A stretch of DNA of 64,000 nt, taken from contig WYAZ01000194.1 of the NCBI GenBank assembly GCA_011526105.1, positions 1-64,000 of the forward strand, in the 5' to 3' direction. Positions within the stretch are counted from its first letter, which is position 1. Every line of letters begins with the position of its first letter. Of this stretch, positions 52,443 through 62,427 are shown in pieces. The translations under genes and the position numbers were made by a program. The notes under the pieces are model-generated. The model did not search any database. It was not told the origin of the DNA and saw only the letters and a program-made list of their open reading frames with translations. This DNA comes from Deltaproteobacteria bacterium. Its GTDB lineage: Bacteria; Myxococcota; Kuafuiibacteriia; Kuafuiibacteriales; Kuafuiibacteriaceae.

Positions 52443-55097
52443 ATGACGCGGCGCCTCAGTACGGACGACGAAGGCCTGGAGCGGGTGAGCTACTCGCGCC
52501 GCAACGTCACCATCACCAACTCCGAAGGTGGTGTCGTCTTCACCCAGAAAGACGTCGAGGTCCCTTCGAGCTGGAGTCAAACCGCCACGCAGGTGGTGGC
52601 CTCGAAGTACTTCCGCGGCCCGCTCGGACATCCGAGCCGCGAGTTCTCGGTGAAGCAGCTCATCGGCCGGGTCGTTCGGACCATCGGCGCCTGGGGTGAG
52701 CGCGACGGCTACTTCGCCACGCCGGAAGACACGCGCATCTTCCAGAGCGAGCTCACCCATCTGCTCGTCCACCAGATGATGGCGTTCAACTCTCCGGTTT
52801 GGTTCAACCTCGGCGTCGAATCGGAGCCGCACCCCCAGTGCAGCGCCTGCTTCATCAACTCGGTCACCGACACCATGGAAGGCATCATGGAGCTCGCGAA
52901 GGTCGAAGCGAGGCTCTTCAAGGGTGGCTCCGGCACCGGCACAAACCTCTCACCGCTGCGCGGGAGCATGGAGGGCCTCAAAGGCGGAGGTCTCGCCTCG
53001 GGCCCGGTCAGCTTCATGCGGGGCTACGACGCCTTCGCGGGGGTTGTGAGAAGCGGCGGCAAGACGCGCCGAGCGGCGAAGATGGTCATGCTCAACGCTG
53101 ATCATCCCGACATCTTCGAGTTCATCGAGTGCAAAGCCAAAGAAGAAGCCAAGGCCCAAGATCTCATCCGCGCCGGGTGGTCGGGCGGCATCGACGGTGA
53201 CGCCTACCGAACGGTCGCGTTTCAGAACGCGAACCACTCCGTGCGCGTCTCGGACGAGCTCATGCGGGCGGCGATGGAGAACCGCGAGTTCAGCACCAAG
53301 ACGGTCGTCGGCGGCGAGGTGGTCCGCACCTTCCCCGCTGGCGAGCTGCTGCAGGCCGCAGCCCAGGCGGCGTGGAGATCCGGCGATCCGGGCCTGCAGT
53401 TCGACACCACCATCAACGCCTGGAATCCGGTCGCGAACTCGGGGCGCATCAACGCCTCGAACCCGTGCTCCGAGTTCATGTTCCTCGACGACACCGCCTG
53501 CAACCTCGCGTCCTTGAACCTGCTCCGCTTCCTGGACGACCAAGGGACCTTCGATACTGCACGCTTCGAACACGCGGTGAACATCACGCTGCTCGCGCAA
53601 GAGATCCTCGTCGACAACGCGAGCTACCCCACCACCAAGATCGCAGAGAACAGCCACGTGTTTCGCCCGCTGGGGATCGGATACGCGAACCTCGGCGCCC
53701 TGCTCATGGCCTCCGGCCTGCCCTACGACTCCGAGGCCGGGCGGGCCTATGCCGCGAGCATCACCGCGCTCATGACCGGGCAGGCCTACAAGATGAGCGC
53801 AGAGATGGCGGCCGCACGCGGCGCCTTCCGCGGCTACGCGGCCAACGCCGAGCCCTTCATCCGCGTCATCCAGATGCACCGCGACCACGCGCACGCTCTC
53901 GACGAAGAGCTCGCGCCCCATGCCCTCGCGGCACGGGCCCAGAAGGTCTGGGACGAAGCGCTCGCTCTGGGGCGTCAGCACGGATACCGAAACGCGCAAG
54001 TCAGCTTGCTCGCCCCCACCGGCACCATCGCGTTCATGATGGACTGCGACACCACCGGCATCGAGCCGGACATCGCGCTCGTGAAGTACAAGCGTTTGGT
54101 CGGCGGCGGCACCCTCGAGATCGTGAATCAGTCGGTGCCTAGAGCGCTCACGACCCTCGGCTACGCCGAGACCGAGGTGCGAGAGATCGTCGAGTTCATC
54201 GAGAAACACGAGACCATCGAGGGCGCCCCCAAGCTGCGGGACGAGCATTTGCCGGTCTTCGACTGCGCCTTCCGACCCGCTCGCGGAAAGCGCTCCATCG
54301 AACCCATGGGCCACGTGCGCATGATGGCGGCGGTGCAGCCGTTCTTGTCGGGCGCCATCTCGAAGACCGTCAACCTCCCAGCCGATGCCGCGGTCTCAGA
54401 TGTCGAGCGGGTCTTCGTCGAGTCCTGGCGCCTCGGCCTGAAGGCGGTCGCGGTGTATCGGGACGGCTGCAAGCAGGCTCAGCCGCTGTCCACCTCGAAG
54501 CACGACGGCCAGACGACGCCGCTCGAGCCCGAGCGACGGCACCTCGCGGCCGAGCGAGCCGCCATCACCCACAAGTTCTCGGTGGCGGGCCACGAAGGTT
54601 TTCTCACCGTGGGCCTGTACGATGACGGAGCGCCGGGCGAGGTCTTCATCACGATGTCCAAAGAGGGCTCCACGATCTCGGGCCTGATGGACACCATCGC
54701 CACGTCGATCTCCATCGCGCTCCAGTATGGCGTGCCGCTCCGAGTGCTGGTCGATCGCTTCAGCCACATGCGCTTCGAGCCCTCCGGCTTCACCGGGAAC
54801 CAAGACTTGCCCATGGCCAAGTCCATCGTGGACTACATCTTTAGGTGGTTAGGCATGAAGTTTCTCCGCGAAGACGGGGGGCATGTCGATTCGACGCTCT
54901 CCGAGAAGGCCGAGGCGGTCTTGCGCCGCGCCACCGGCGACGGGCAGATGACGCTGCCCATGCAGGGGCGCGCGGAGGAGGAAGTGTACCGGCTTCAATC
55001 GGACGCTCCGCAGTGTCAGGTCTGCGGGACCATCACGATTCGCTCCGGCAGCTGCTACGCGTGTCCCTCCTGCGGCAGCAGCAACGGCTGTGCCTGA
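52443..55097 (+). CDS. nrdJ: Vitamin B12-dependent (class II) ribonucleotide reductase
   Basis: An 884-residue class II reductase that makes deoxyribonucleotides with adenosylcobalamin, independent of oxygen. It shows CSACF (Cys133/Cys136, first redox position), SNPCSEFMFLDD (thiyl-radical Cys342 with Glu344), TACNLAS (Cys353) and APTGTIAFMMDCDTTGIEPD near the catalytic core (in short, LLAPTGTIAFMMDCDTTG). The C-terminal part includes a Zn-ribbon-like CQVCG...CPSCGSSNGC. The ATG at 52443 begins MTRRLSTDDE; upstream GTG codons at 52359 or 52365 are alternative starts and would add some 25-30 residues. Confidence 0.92.
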   Translation: MTRRLSTDDEGLERVSYSRRNVTITNSEGGVVFTQKDVEVPSSWSQTATQVVASKYFRGPLGHPSREFSVKQLIGRVVRTIGAWGERDGYFATPEDTRIFQSELTHLLVHQMMAFNSPVWFNLGVESEPHPQCSACFINSVTDTMEGIMELAKVEARLFKGGSGTGTNLSPLRGSMEGLKGGGLASGPVSFMRGYDAFAGVVRSGGKTRRAAKMVMLNADHPDIFEFIECKAKEEAKAQDLIRAGWSGGIDGDAYRTVAFQNANHSVRVSDELMRAAMENREFSTKTVVGGEVVRTFPAGELLQAAAQAAWRSGDPGLQFDTTINAWNPVANSGRINASNPCSEFMFLDDTACNLASLNLLRFLDDQGTFDTARFEHAVNITLLAQEILVDNASYPTTKIAENSHVFRPLGIGYANLGALLMASGLPYDSEAGRAYAASITALMTGQAYKMSAEMAAARGAFRGYAANAEPFIRVIQMHRDHAHALDEELAPHALAARAQKVWDEALALGRQHGYRNAQVSLLAPTGTIAFMMDCDTTGIEPDIALVKYKRLVGGGTLEIVNQSVPRALTTLGYAETEVREIVEFIEKHETIEGAPKLRDEHLPVFDCAFRPARGKRSIEPMGHVRMMAAVQPFLSGAISKTVNLPADAAVSDVERVFVESWRLGLKAVAVYRDGCKQAQPLSTSKHDGQTTPLEPERRHLAAERAAITHKFSVAGHEGFLTVGLYDDGAPGEVFITMSKEGSTISGLMDTIATSISIALQYGVPLRVLVDRFSHMRFEPSGFTGNQDLPMAKSIVDYIFRWLGMKFLREDGGHVDSTLSEKAEAVLRRATGDGQMTLPMQGRAEEEVYRLQSDAPQCQVCGTITIRSGSCYACPSCGSSNGCA

Positions 55098-55150
55098 GTC
55101 TTTGCGCATCGCACTGCCACCGAGCTCTCAGCGGCCAGCAGGGAGCCTCA

Positions 55151-55975
55151 TCAGGGCCGACAGACGTAGCGAGTATCGTTGAAGCCGGCTCGGCACTCCG
55201 AGTCCGAGTTGCACCCGGTCCATCGGCAGAAGCCACCGGTGCAAGCGTAGTTGTCCGCGTCGAAGAGCGAGCTGCCGGGCTGTGTGCAGTCCGAGGGGGC
55301 GGTGCAGCGAAGCACGCAGGTTCTGGGCATCGTGGAGGGATCGCAGCCATATCGCAGATCCGAGAACGCGTCCGTGCACTCCTGATCCGAGAGGCACCCG
55401 GTCCAGACACACGCGCTGGAGCGGCAGGACCAGTGGCCGGGTCCGTAGATGGGCGAAGGCTTCTCGCAGTCCGACGCATCCGCGCAGGACTCGAGACAAT
55501 TCGGAAGGCCGTTCACGGCGCTGCTGCACACGAACCCGGAGCTGACCCGGAAGGTGTCGAGACACTCTTGCGTGGAGTTACAGCCCTGCCACTCGCACAC
55601 GCCGCTGGTGCAGCTGTAGTTGTCGGCATCCTGAAGGGGCGTTCCAAGGGAACAGTCGTTGGCATTCGAACAAGCGGGGAAGCAGTAGGATGCGACGGGA
55701 CCGGCGCCCGCATCCTGCGTCCCGCCGTCTCGGTCGGCCACGCCGCTGTCTCGCGCCGGTTGCGCGTCGGTGGCGCCCGAGTCCCGGTCCACGCCACCGT
55801 CGACGCTGGTACTCGCGTCGAGCTCGAGGCCGGCCTCGGGCCGGGCACCCAGGTCGCCTCCGGGCGCCGCGTCGAAGCCGACCACCGCCCCGTCCCGCCC
55901 CGGCGGGTTCGATGGGTTCGGATCGGTGCCGCAGGAGACGACAAAGAGCAGGCCGAACGCGAGCGAGAGTCTCAC
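55151..55975 (-). CDS. Lipoprotein with three Cys-rich repeats
   Basis: A 274-residue lipoprotein from GTG 55975, with signal VRLSLAFGLLFVVSC (Cys15). An ATG at 56038 would add 21 residues with no better signal. A Gly/Asp/Ala linker (~20-105) leads to three related Cys-rich units: DADNYSCTSGVCEWQGCNS, WSCRSSACVWTGCLSDQEC and DADNYACTGGFCRWTGCNS. The shared pattern is C-x5-C-x3-GC-x5-C followed by F and R/V. These resemble repeat modules of myxobacterial surface proteins and are probably disulfide-stabilised. The function is unknown. Confidence 0.72.
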   Translation of the reverse strand: MRLSLAFGLLFVVSCGTDPNPSNPPGRDGAVVGFDAAPGGDLGARPEAGLELDASTSVDGGVDRDSGATDAQPARDSGVADRDGGTQDAGAGPVASYCFPACSNANDCSLGTPLQDADNYSCTSGVCEWQGCNSTQECLDTFRVSSGFVCSSAVNGLPNCLESCADASDCEKPSPIYGPGHWSCRSSACVWTGCLSDQECTDAFSDLRYGCDPSTMPRTCVLRCTAPSDCTQPGSSLFDADNYACTGGFCRWTGCNSDSECRAGFNDTRYVCRP

Positions 55976-56167
55976 CCCGAATGGATACGCTCCTCGCCCC
56001 AAGATCTGCCCGGATGAACTGAAGCTGCCCACGAACATGGAGCGCCAGGATACCCGCTCACCGCTCGCCCGACCACGGCCCGAAGTGGCGAGAGCACTTT
56101 GCGTTGGTGAAGTCTGCTCCCGGGGCTTGCGACCGCCGTCGCGCGGGCGCATGTTCCTCTCGCAACG

Positions 56168-57919
56168 ATGGCGTTGGATTTGGCGTTCGCCACCGCGCTC
56201 AAGCGCGCATTCGCCCAGGGCTATGACCTCCGGCGCCTCCGCACCGACCTCATGGCCGGGGCGGTGGTCGGGGTGGTGGCGCTGCCGCTGTCGATGGCCC
56301 TCGCCATCGGCGCGGGCGTGCCCCCTCAGCACGGCCTTTACACCGCGGTCATCGCCGGCTTCATCGTCGCACTGACCGGCGGATCCAAGCACCAGGTCAC
56401 CGGACCCACCGCCGCCTTCATCGTGATCCTCGCCCCGATCTCCGCCAACTACGGACTGAGCGGACTTCTCACCGCGGGACTGATGGCGGGTCTCATGCTC
56501 GTCGTGCTCGGCATCTCCAAGTTGGGCAAGCTCATCCAGTTCATCCCGCACCCCGTCACCACCGGCTTTACCGCGGGCATCGCCGGGGTCATCGCCACCC
56601 TTCAGATAAAGGACGTCTTCGGTCTGCGCGTGGAGCACTTGCCAGACGGCTTCACCGAAAAGCTCGCGACGCTCTGGAACGCGCGCGCCACCGCTTCGCC
56701 GTGGGAGCTCTCCATCGCAATCGGGATGCTCGCCCTGCTTCTCCTCCTCCCGCGGCTGCTCCCGCGGCTCACCCGGTTGGTGCCCGCGCCGCTCTTGGCG
56801 CTCGTCCTCACGTCCCTCTACGCCGCAGTCCTCATCCCGATGATCGATCCCGGTCTCGAGATCGCAACCATCGGCAGCCGCTTTCAAACCCTCGTCGACG
56901 GCGAACTCGTCCGCGGCATCCCCAGACGCCCGCCGGTACTCGCCCTACCCTGGGGGGACCACGGGCTCGGTTGGACCGAACTCCGCGCGCTCGCGCCGGC
57001 CGCTTTCGCCATCGCCGCCCTCGGCGCTATCGAGTCACTGCTCTCGGCGGTGGTCGCAGACGGCATGACCGGCACCAAACACGACCCCGACGCCGAGCTG
57101 CTGGCGCTGAGGCTCGGGAACATCATCGCGCCGTTCTTCGGCGGAATCGCCGCCACGGGGGCTCTTGCCCGGACCGCCACGAACATCCGCTCCGGCGCGA
57201 CATCGCCGATCGCAGCCGCCTTCCACGCCGTCGTCGTGCTGCTCGCGATTGTGCTGCTCGCGCCGCTGCTTTCGCACATCCCGATGTCGGCGCTGGCCGG
57301 ACTGCTGCTGCTCGTAGCCTGGAACATGTCGGAGCTGCCTCACTTCCTTCACACCGCACGCTCCGCTCCTCGGAGCGACGTCGTCGTTCTCTTCACGTGC
57401 TTCTCCCTCACCGTGGTCTTCGACATGATCGTCGCGGTATCGGTCGGAGTTGTTCTGGCTTCACTTCTCTTTATGCGCCGGATGGCGGAACTGACCAACA
57501 CTCGGATCTCGAGCACCACCGAGCGCGGACTTCCACCCCACGCGATCCCAGCCGGCGTCGCCGTCTACGAGATCGCCGGTCCGCTCTTCTTCGGCGCCGC
57601 TCAGAAGGCGATCGGCGCACTCACCAACGTGGGGGCGCGCTCGAAGGTGCTGGTGCTGGATCTCGAGGACGTCCCGGTGATCGACGCGACGGGACTCGTG
57701 GCCCTCGAGAGTGCGTTGGCTCGGCTCCGCGGACGGCTGGTGATCTTGGCCGCGCTCAGCTCGCAGGTCGCGGAGGTGGTCGAGCGGGCCTCGCTCACGA
57801 AACGCTACGACAACCTCGAGATCTCAGACACGGTCGCTGACGCGCTCGAACTGGCCCGACACCGCATCGCAACTCGCGCGGTAGAGACCATCCCGCCCGG
57901 CCCGAAGGCGCATCTCTAG
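56168..57919 (+). CDS. SulP-family anion transporter with STAS domain
   Basis: A 583-residue SulP (SLC26-type) transporter with about 10-12 helices in residues ~1-430 and a C-terminal STAS domain (~445-560). The marks are GAVVGVVALPLSMALAIGAG (family signature region), GPTAAFIVILAPISANYG and IQFIPHPVTTGFTAGIAGVI (helices before it). The STAS portion has VLVLDLEDVPVIDATGLVAL. The family moves sulfate, bicarbonate or other anions, and the substrate is not certain. The ATG at 56168 lies 192 bases from the divergent Cys-repeat lipoprotein. No carbonic anhydrase or cys genes are beside it. Confidence 0.88.
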   Translation: MALDLAFATALKRAFAQGYDLRRLRTDLMAGAVVGVVALPLSMALAIGAGVPPQHGLYTAVIAGFIVALTGGSKHQVTGPTAAFIVILAPISANYGLSGLLTAGLMAGLMLVVLGISKLGKLIQFIPHPVTTGFTAGIAGVIATLQIKDVFGLRVEHLPDGFTEKLATLWNARATASPWELSIAIGMLALLLLLPRLLPRLTRLVPAPLLALVLTSLYAAVLIPMIDPGLEIATIGSRFQTLVDGELVRGIPRRPPVLALPWGDHGLGWTELRALAPAAFAIAALGAIESLLSAVVADGMTGTKHDPDAELLALRLGNIIAPFFGGIAATGALARTATNIRSGATSPIAAAFHAVVVLLAIVLLAPLLSHIPMSALAGLLLLVAWNMSELPHFLHTARSAPRSDVVVLFTCFSLTVVFDMIVAVSVGVVLASLLFMRRMAELTNTRISSTTERGLPPHAIPAGVAVYEIAGPLFFGAAQKAIGALTNVGARSKVLVLDLEDVPVIDATGLVALESALARLRGRLVILAALSSQVAEVVERASLTKRYDNLEISDTVADALELARHRIATRAVETIPPGPKAHL

Positions 57920-57981
57920 GCTGCGGGGTCGCCGCGGCGGGATGCGGCGCTTCGAATCCGAGAGAAACGGACACGCGAACT

Positions 57982-58233
57982 TCACGGTTCAATCAGCTGC
58001 CCAGCCCAGACCCGATCGAAACTCGCGCTGGACTCACGTTGGACCTTGCGCACGCTTTCCGCGTCGCGCGCCTCGTACTCGCAGACCATGCGTAGTCGAT
58101 CCTCGGACAGGTAGCTGCGGATCCAGCTTACGTCGTGCAGTTTGAGGCACGGCGCCATTCGCGCTCCCACGTCGCTGAGGTCCTGAGCCGTGAACGGTGT
58201 GACAAAGGATCGTTCAACAATAAACTTGTGCAT
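57982..58233 (-). CDS. DUF4242 protein (nickel-binding-like)
   Basis: An 83-residue protein, MHKFIVERSFVTPFTAQDLS, with VGARMAPCLKLHDVSWIRSYL. This is the DUF4242 pattern, in which one Streptomyces member (SCO4226) binds nickel; the role here is open. An AGGAG site lies 8 bases upstream of the ATG at 58233. It follows the BTAD regulator 34 bases downstream on the same strand, so both are likely on one message. No nickel enzyme is adjacent. Confidence 0.78.
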   Translation of the reverse strand: MHKFIVERSFVTPFTAQDLSDVGARMAPCLKLHDVSWIRSYLSEDRLRMVCEYEARDAESVRKVQRESSASFDRVWAGQLIEP

Positions 58234-58267
58234 GGCATGTTCTCCTTGGGCACCAATGGATCTCCGC

Positions 58268-61200
58268 TCATTTCACGAGCCCCGAAGTGGCCGGAACAGC
58301 CGCTTCTGCGGCGAGCAACGCAGCCTTTGCCGCGCGTATTGCCCTGGCGTTGAGCGCCCCCGGTGCTTCGAGCATCAAAGTCAGTGTCTGCAATTCGATT
58401 CGGGCCCGCTGCGAGTCGCCCCGCGCAACAAACACTTGCGCCCGTGTGGCGCGCGCCATCGCGGACTCGTTCGCTTCACCCATGGCTTCGGCCATCGCCA
58501 AGGCGTCCGCCGCGGTCGCCTCGGCCACTTCGAACTGCTTTCGCCCGAACTGAATCGACGCGGACAGATTGAGAACGCCGGCCAGGCGCGACTTGTCGCC
58601 CGCCGCCCGAAGTTCCTCGATCGCTGCATCGAGCTTTATCGAGTTCTCCCCCGACATCTGGCGGGCCAGCGCATCGATGGCCCGCGCGAGCGGCTCGTCC
58701 GCGCCTTCGCCCAGCTGGCTCGCCGCCAGCTTCAACGCCTTGGCGCGTGCGATGGCCTGTTTCGGCCGATTGCCCTCGAGTTCCATCATCGCCGCCGAGC
58801 CGAGGCACTTGCACTGGCGCCAGCGGTCCTCGGCGGCCGTGGCCAGTTCGATGGCGGCATCGATCTCGAGCACCGCAAGCTCCAGCTCGCCGTCCCAGTG
58901 ATGCAGCAGGCCCGTACACCAACGCACTTCGATCTCATGGAGGCCGGCGGCCTGGGCGAGCGTGCGCGCCTCGTCGACCAGCGCCCTCGCGTGTGCGACG
59001 TCGCGTCCGAGCTCCACCAGACAGCGCGCGCTGTTGGCCAGTTGACGCGCGCGGCCCAGCGCATCCGAACGGTCGGTGGCCGCCGCGGCCTGCAGTGTTG
59101 CCTGCTGCGCCGCGTCGAGATGGCCAGCGTCCTGGTGCACGACTGACAGCAAGTAGAAGCCCCGTGCGACCTCAGCATGCTGGCGCGCGGCGCGCGCGTC
59201 GTCGATGGCGGTCATGACGGCAGGGACCGGGGGCCGCAGCCTCGCGAGTTGTAGACCCGAGGCCGCCAGCACCTGGATGCGCAGCAACGCCATGTTGAAG
59301 CGCGCGCGCGCGGCGAGGTCCGGCACGCCGGCCGCGTGTCGCAGGCCGCGGCGCGCGACTTCCGCCGCCTCGTGATTGGCAAAGACACGCAAGCCGTGCT
59401 CGCCGGCGTGAATCGACGCCGTCGCCGCCAGCTCATGCTGCCCGGCCAGTCCCGCATGGTAGGCGACCACGCTGCACGTCTCCGGGTGAGCGTCCATTGC
59501 CAGGCTCATGCTCGCGGCGATGCTCTTGTGCATCAATCGACGCCGTGGCTGCGAGATGCGGCTGTAGGCAGCCTGCTGGACGAGGTCGTGGTTGAACTCG
59601 TAGCCGGCGTCGCCCATGGCACGAATCAAGTCATGTCGCTCGAGCTCAGACAGGCTCCGGTCCGCAACTCCGGGCTCCCCCCCAAGCACAGCGAGCAACG
59701 TATCGGCTGGGAACTTGCAGCCGAACGCGGACGCCCAGTCGAGCATCTCGCCGGCGCCGCGCGAGAGGCGAGAGAGCCGCGTTTCTAGGATGCGTTTCAG
59801 GAGATTGGGTGAGTCGGCACTCGCGCCCTGCGATTGGGCGAGCTCGAGCAGAAGGAACGGATTGCCCTGCGCCCGTGCGACGATGCGCTCCGCGTCGGGA
59901 CCCTGTGCCGCGCCGCCGACCAGCGCGCGCGCCTCTTCATCGCTCAACGGACCGAGCGCGATGCGCCGAATCCGCTTGGCCTGGGCCAGCGCGGCGATCA
60001 GATTCTGCGCCGCCACGTTGTCCTCCAGCTCGCCCGCGCGTCCGGTGAGTGCGAACAAGACGCTGGCGCCCGCCAGGTCACGCATCGCGTAGTGCAGCAG
60101 CGCGGCTGAGCTTTCCTCGATCCAGTGCAGGTCGTCGACCAGCACCGCCACCGGCCTCGAGCTTGCGAGATGCAACAAGGCGCTGCGCACCGCATCGAAG
60201 AGGGCGTCGCGGTCGCCCGCCAGGGCCGCGCCCGCGCCCGCCTGCGTCAAGGGAAGGAGCGCCGTATGCAGGGGTCGGGGTAGATCGCCCTCGCGCAGGC
60301 TGCGGAATGCGTCGATCCAGAATCCAAAGGGCCGGATCATCTCGGCTTCGAATGCACGGCCGCGCAGGATTCGGCCGCCTGCGGTCGCGACCTGGCCCTC
60401 GAGTTCATCGAGCAGCCGAGACTTGCCGATTCCGGGCACGCCAGTGACGAGCAGTACGTCCGATGCGCGGCCCGCGCTCGCGTCTTTGACGCTGGCCGAC
60501 AACTGCGCGACTTCTCCTTGTCGTCCGATGAGTCGAGGCACCGTGCGGCCACGGACGGAGTTGGTCGTGAGCATCGAGACCGCAACTCCGCTGTCGTTGC
60601 TGCCGGCATCGGAGGTCATGTCGAGATGCGCCCGCGCTTCGACGAATCCGGCGGGCGGCGCGAGGCCAAGTTCGCGTTCGAAGATGCGGCAGCACTGCTC
60701 GTACTGCGCGAGCGCGTCGCGCCGCCGACCGAGCGCGCCCAACGCGCGAATCAACTGGATGTGACCGAGCTCATTGAGCGGGTTGTGCGCCGCCAGCGCG
60801 CGGGCATGCCCGAGCACCTTCTCGGGCTTGTCGGCCTCGCGTTCGACGAGCGCCACCAGGATCTGCTCGAGACGCGCGCTCGCCGCCTCGCGTTGCGCCA
60901 TGCACCATTCGTGATAGGCGTAGCAGGCGGGCAGATCGAGGCCTTCGAGAAAGGCGCCGCGAAACAGTCCACTGGCTTCGGCCAAGGCTTCGAACGACGC
61001 GCTTTCGATGCCGTTGCGCGTCAGATGCGCGAACCGCGCGAGGTCGGTATTCACGGATTCCGCGGGAAACTCGACCGAATCGCGGTCGGCGCAAAGGAGT
61101 TTGCTGTCGCGCTCGCCCAGCGTGTGCCGGATCTGGGTCAGGCTCCAGCGCAAGCCGGCGCGCGGATCGGAAGCGTCCTCGAAGAACAGGCTGCACAGCG

Positions 61201-61366
61201 TGCTGCGCAGATGGCGCTTCGCCGTCACCAACAGGTAGGCCAGCAGCGCGCGCGTCTTTCTGGACGCGGGCAACACGACCGAATCGCCGGCTCGCTGCAA
61301 CTGCAACTCACCCAGCAAGCGAACGTGCAAGCGTTGAGCAAACCGGGGTTCGACCGCAGCGGGCAT
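58268..61366 (-). CDS. BTAD/AAA/TPR-type transcriptional regulator (AfsR-like)
   Basis: A 1032-residue regulator. Residues ~12-95 form an OmpR-like winged helix (LHVRLLGELQLQRAGDSV; RKTRALLAYLL). Residues ~100-250 are a bacterial transcriptional activation domain of TPR type. An AAA ATPase begins near 280, with Walker A GVPGIGKS (309-316) and Walker B VLVDDLHW (408-415). The C-terminal ~450 residues are TPR-like. This is the AfsR/MalT-like STAND layout. It probably controls the divergent methyltransferase, GFA and nitrilase genes. The first ~85 codons use no CTC for leucine (TTG and CTG instead), unlike other genes here, which suggests acquisition from elsewhere. The start at 61366 was preferred over one 16 codons upstream. 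Confidence 0.85.
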   Translation of the reverse strand: MPAAVEPRFAQRLHVRLLGELQLQRAGDSVVLPASRKTRALLAYLLVTAKRHLRSTLCSLFFEDASDPRAGLRWSLTQIRHTLGERDSKLLCADRDSVEFPAESVNTDLARFAHLTRNGIESASFEALAEASGLFRGAFLEGLDLPACYAYHEWCMAQREAASARLEQILVALVEREADKPEKVLGHARALAAHNPLNELGHIQLIRALGALGRRRDALAQYEQCCRIFERELGLAPPAGFVEARAHLDMTSDAGSNDSGVAVSMLTTNSVRGRTVPRLIGRQGEVAQLSASVKDASAGRASDVLLVTGVPGIGKSRLLDELEGQVATAGGRILRGRAFEAEMIRPFGFWIDAFRSLREGDLPRPLHTALLPLTQAGAGAALAGDRDALFDAVRSALLHLASSRPVAVLVDDLHWIEESSAALLHYAMRDLAGASVLFALTGRAGELEDNVAAQNLIAALAQAKRIRRIALGPLSDEEARALVGGAAQGPDAERIVARAQGNPFLLLELAQSQGASADSPNLLKRILETRLSRLSRGAGEMLDWASAFGCKFPADTLLAVLGGEPGVADRSLSELERHDLIRAMGDAGYEFNHDLVQQAAYSRISQPRRRLMHKSIAASMSLAMDAHPETCSVVAYHAGLAGQHELAATASIHAGEHGLRVFANHEAAEVARRGLRHAAGVPDLAARARFNMALLRIQVLAASGLQLARLRPPVPAVMTAIDDARAARQHAEVARGFYLLSVVHQDAGHLDAAQQATLQAAAATDRSDALGRARQLANSARCLVELGRDVAHARALVDEARTLAQAAGLHEIEVRWCTGLLHHWDGELELAVLEIDAAIELATAAEDRWRQCKCLGSAAMMELEGNRPKQAIARAKALKLAASQLGEGADEPLARAIDALARQMSGENSIKLDAAIEELRAAGDKSRLAGVLNLSASIQFGRKQFEVAEATAADALAMAEAMGEANESAMARATRAQVFVARGDSQRARIELQTLTLMLEAPGALNARAIRAAKAALLAAEAAVPATSGLVK

Positions 61367-61524
61367 ACAAACGTTGGCGGTGATCAGTGACTTGGGACGG
61401 GTGCGCTGGTTCAAACGCTGGCTACAACGGTGCGCTGCCAGAGTGCAGGCGTGGGTTCACGGTCACAGGTGCCCCGGCGCCAAACCCACTTCCCAATCAT
61501 TGCCAAGCCATCCAGGAGACGATC
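61367..61524. promoter_or_regulatory. Divergent regulatory region with direct repeats
   Basis: The 158 bases between the BTAD regulator and the methyltransferase hold CAAACGTTGGC (61368-61378) and CAAACGCTGGC (61412-61422), 44 bases apart. GGTGCGCTG occurs twice (61400-61408 and 61429-61437), 29 bases apart. Direct repeats are the usual target form of OmpR/SARP-type winged-helix regulators. The first repeat lies next to the regulator's start codon, which would suit self-control. Clear -10/-35 hexamers were not found. Confidence 0.5.
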
Positions 61525-62391
61525 ATGAGCGCATTCAATCCCATTCTCTACAAGACCACAACGAAGCAGCAGTGGCAGGCCGCCGCCAAGGCCTGGAACG
61601 ACTGGGGCGGAACGCTGCGCTCCTGGCTCAGCCCAGCCACCGAGGTGATGCTGGACATGGCCCAGGTCGAGACAGGCTCACGCGTGCTCGACATCGCGGC
61701 CGGTGCCGGAGACCAGACCCTACAGGCGGCGCTGCGCACCGGAGCCGGCGGTTATGTGCTCGCCACCGACATCTCCTCCAACATCCTCGAGTATGCCGCC
61801 GCCGCGGCGCGAGCAGAGGGGTTCTCGCAGGTCGAGTGCAAGGTCATGGACGGTGAGGATCTCGCGCTCGAACCCAGCAGCTTCGACGCCGCCATTTCGC
61901 GCGTAGGATTGATCTACTTCCCCGATCAACAACGCGCGCTGAAGGGAATCCTGCGTGCGCTCAAGCCCGGCGGCCGTTTTGCGGCGATCGTGTACTCGAC
62001 ACCGCAGAACAACACCTTCTTCTCACTGCCGGTGTCGATCATCCGCGAGCGCGCCCAGCTGCCGGCGCCGGCCGAAGGCCAGCCCGGCCCGTTCAGCCTC
62101 GGGAATCCGGGTGTTCTGAAGCGTGCGCTCTCCGACGCTGGTTTCCAGGACGTCGAGGAACGGGTGGCGGCGGCGCCGCTGCGGTTGTCATCGGCGGCAG
62201 AGTGCGTGCGCTTCGAGCGCGAGTCCTTCGGCGCACTCCACCAGATGCTCGGCGGTCTAGCCGAAGTGGCGCAAGCCGGCGTCTGGACCGAGATCGAGCA
62301 GGCGCTGACGCGCTTCGAAGGCGCGGACGGCTTCACCGGGCCCTGCGAACTGGTCATCGCCGTCGGCCGACGGGCTCCCCAGGCGTCCTGA
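61525..62391 (+). CDS. Class I SAM-dependent methyltransferase
   Basis: A 288-residue methyltransferase with motif I VLDIAAGAGDQTLQAA, motif II ATDISSNILEYA, then FDAAISRVGLIYFPDQQRAL (post-motif III, UbiE-like) and LKPGGRFAAIVYS. AGGAGA lies 5 bases before the ATG at 61525. The frame upstream is out of context. The substrate is unknown, and the neighbours (GFA, nitrilase) do not define a pathway. It is the first gene of the plus-strand group, 36 bases before the GFA gene. Leucine codon use is mixed (CTC and CTG), unlike the regulator. Confidence 0.85.
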   Translation: MSAFNPILYKTTTKQQWQAAAKAWNDWGGTLRSWLSPATEVMLDMAQVETGSRVLDIAAGAGDQTLQAALRTGAGGYVLATDISSNILEYAAAAARAEGFSQVECKVMDGEDLALEPSSFDAAISRVGLIYFPDQQRALKGILRALKPGGRFAAIVYSTPQNNTFFSLPVSIIRERAQLPAPAEGQPGPFSLGNPGVLKRALSDAGFQDVEERVAAAPLRLSSAAECVRFERESFGALHQMLGGLAEVAQAGVWTEIEQALTRFEGADGFTGPCELVIAVGRRAPQAS

Positions 62392-62427
62392 AGGGCGCTT
62401 TTGATTTCAACACGAAAGAGAACCAAG

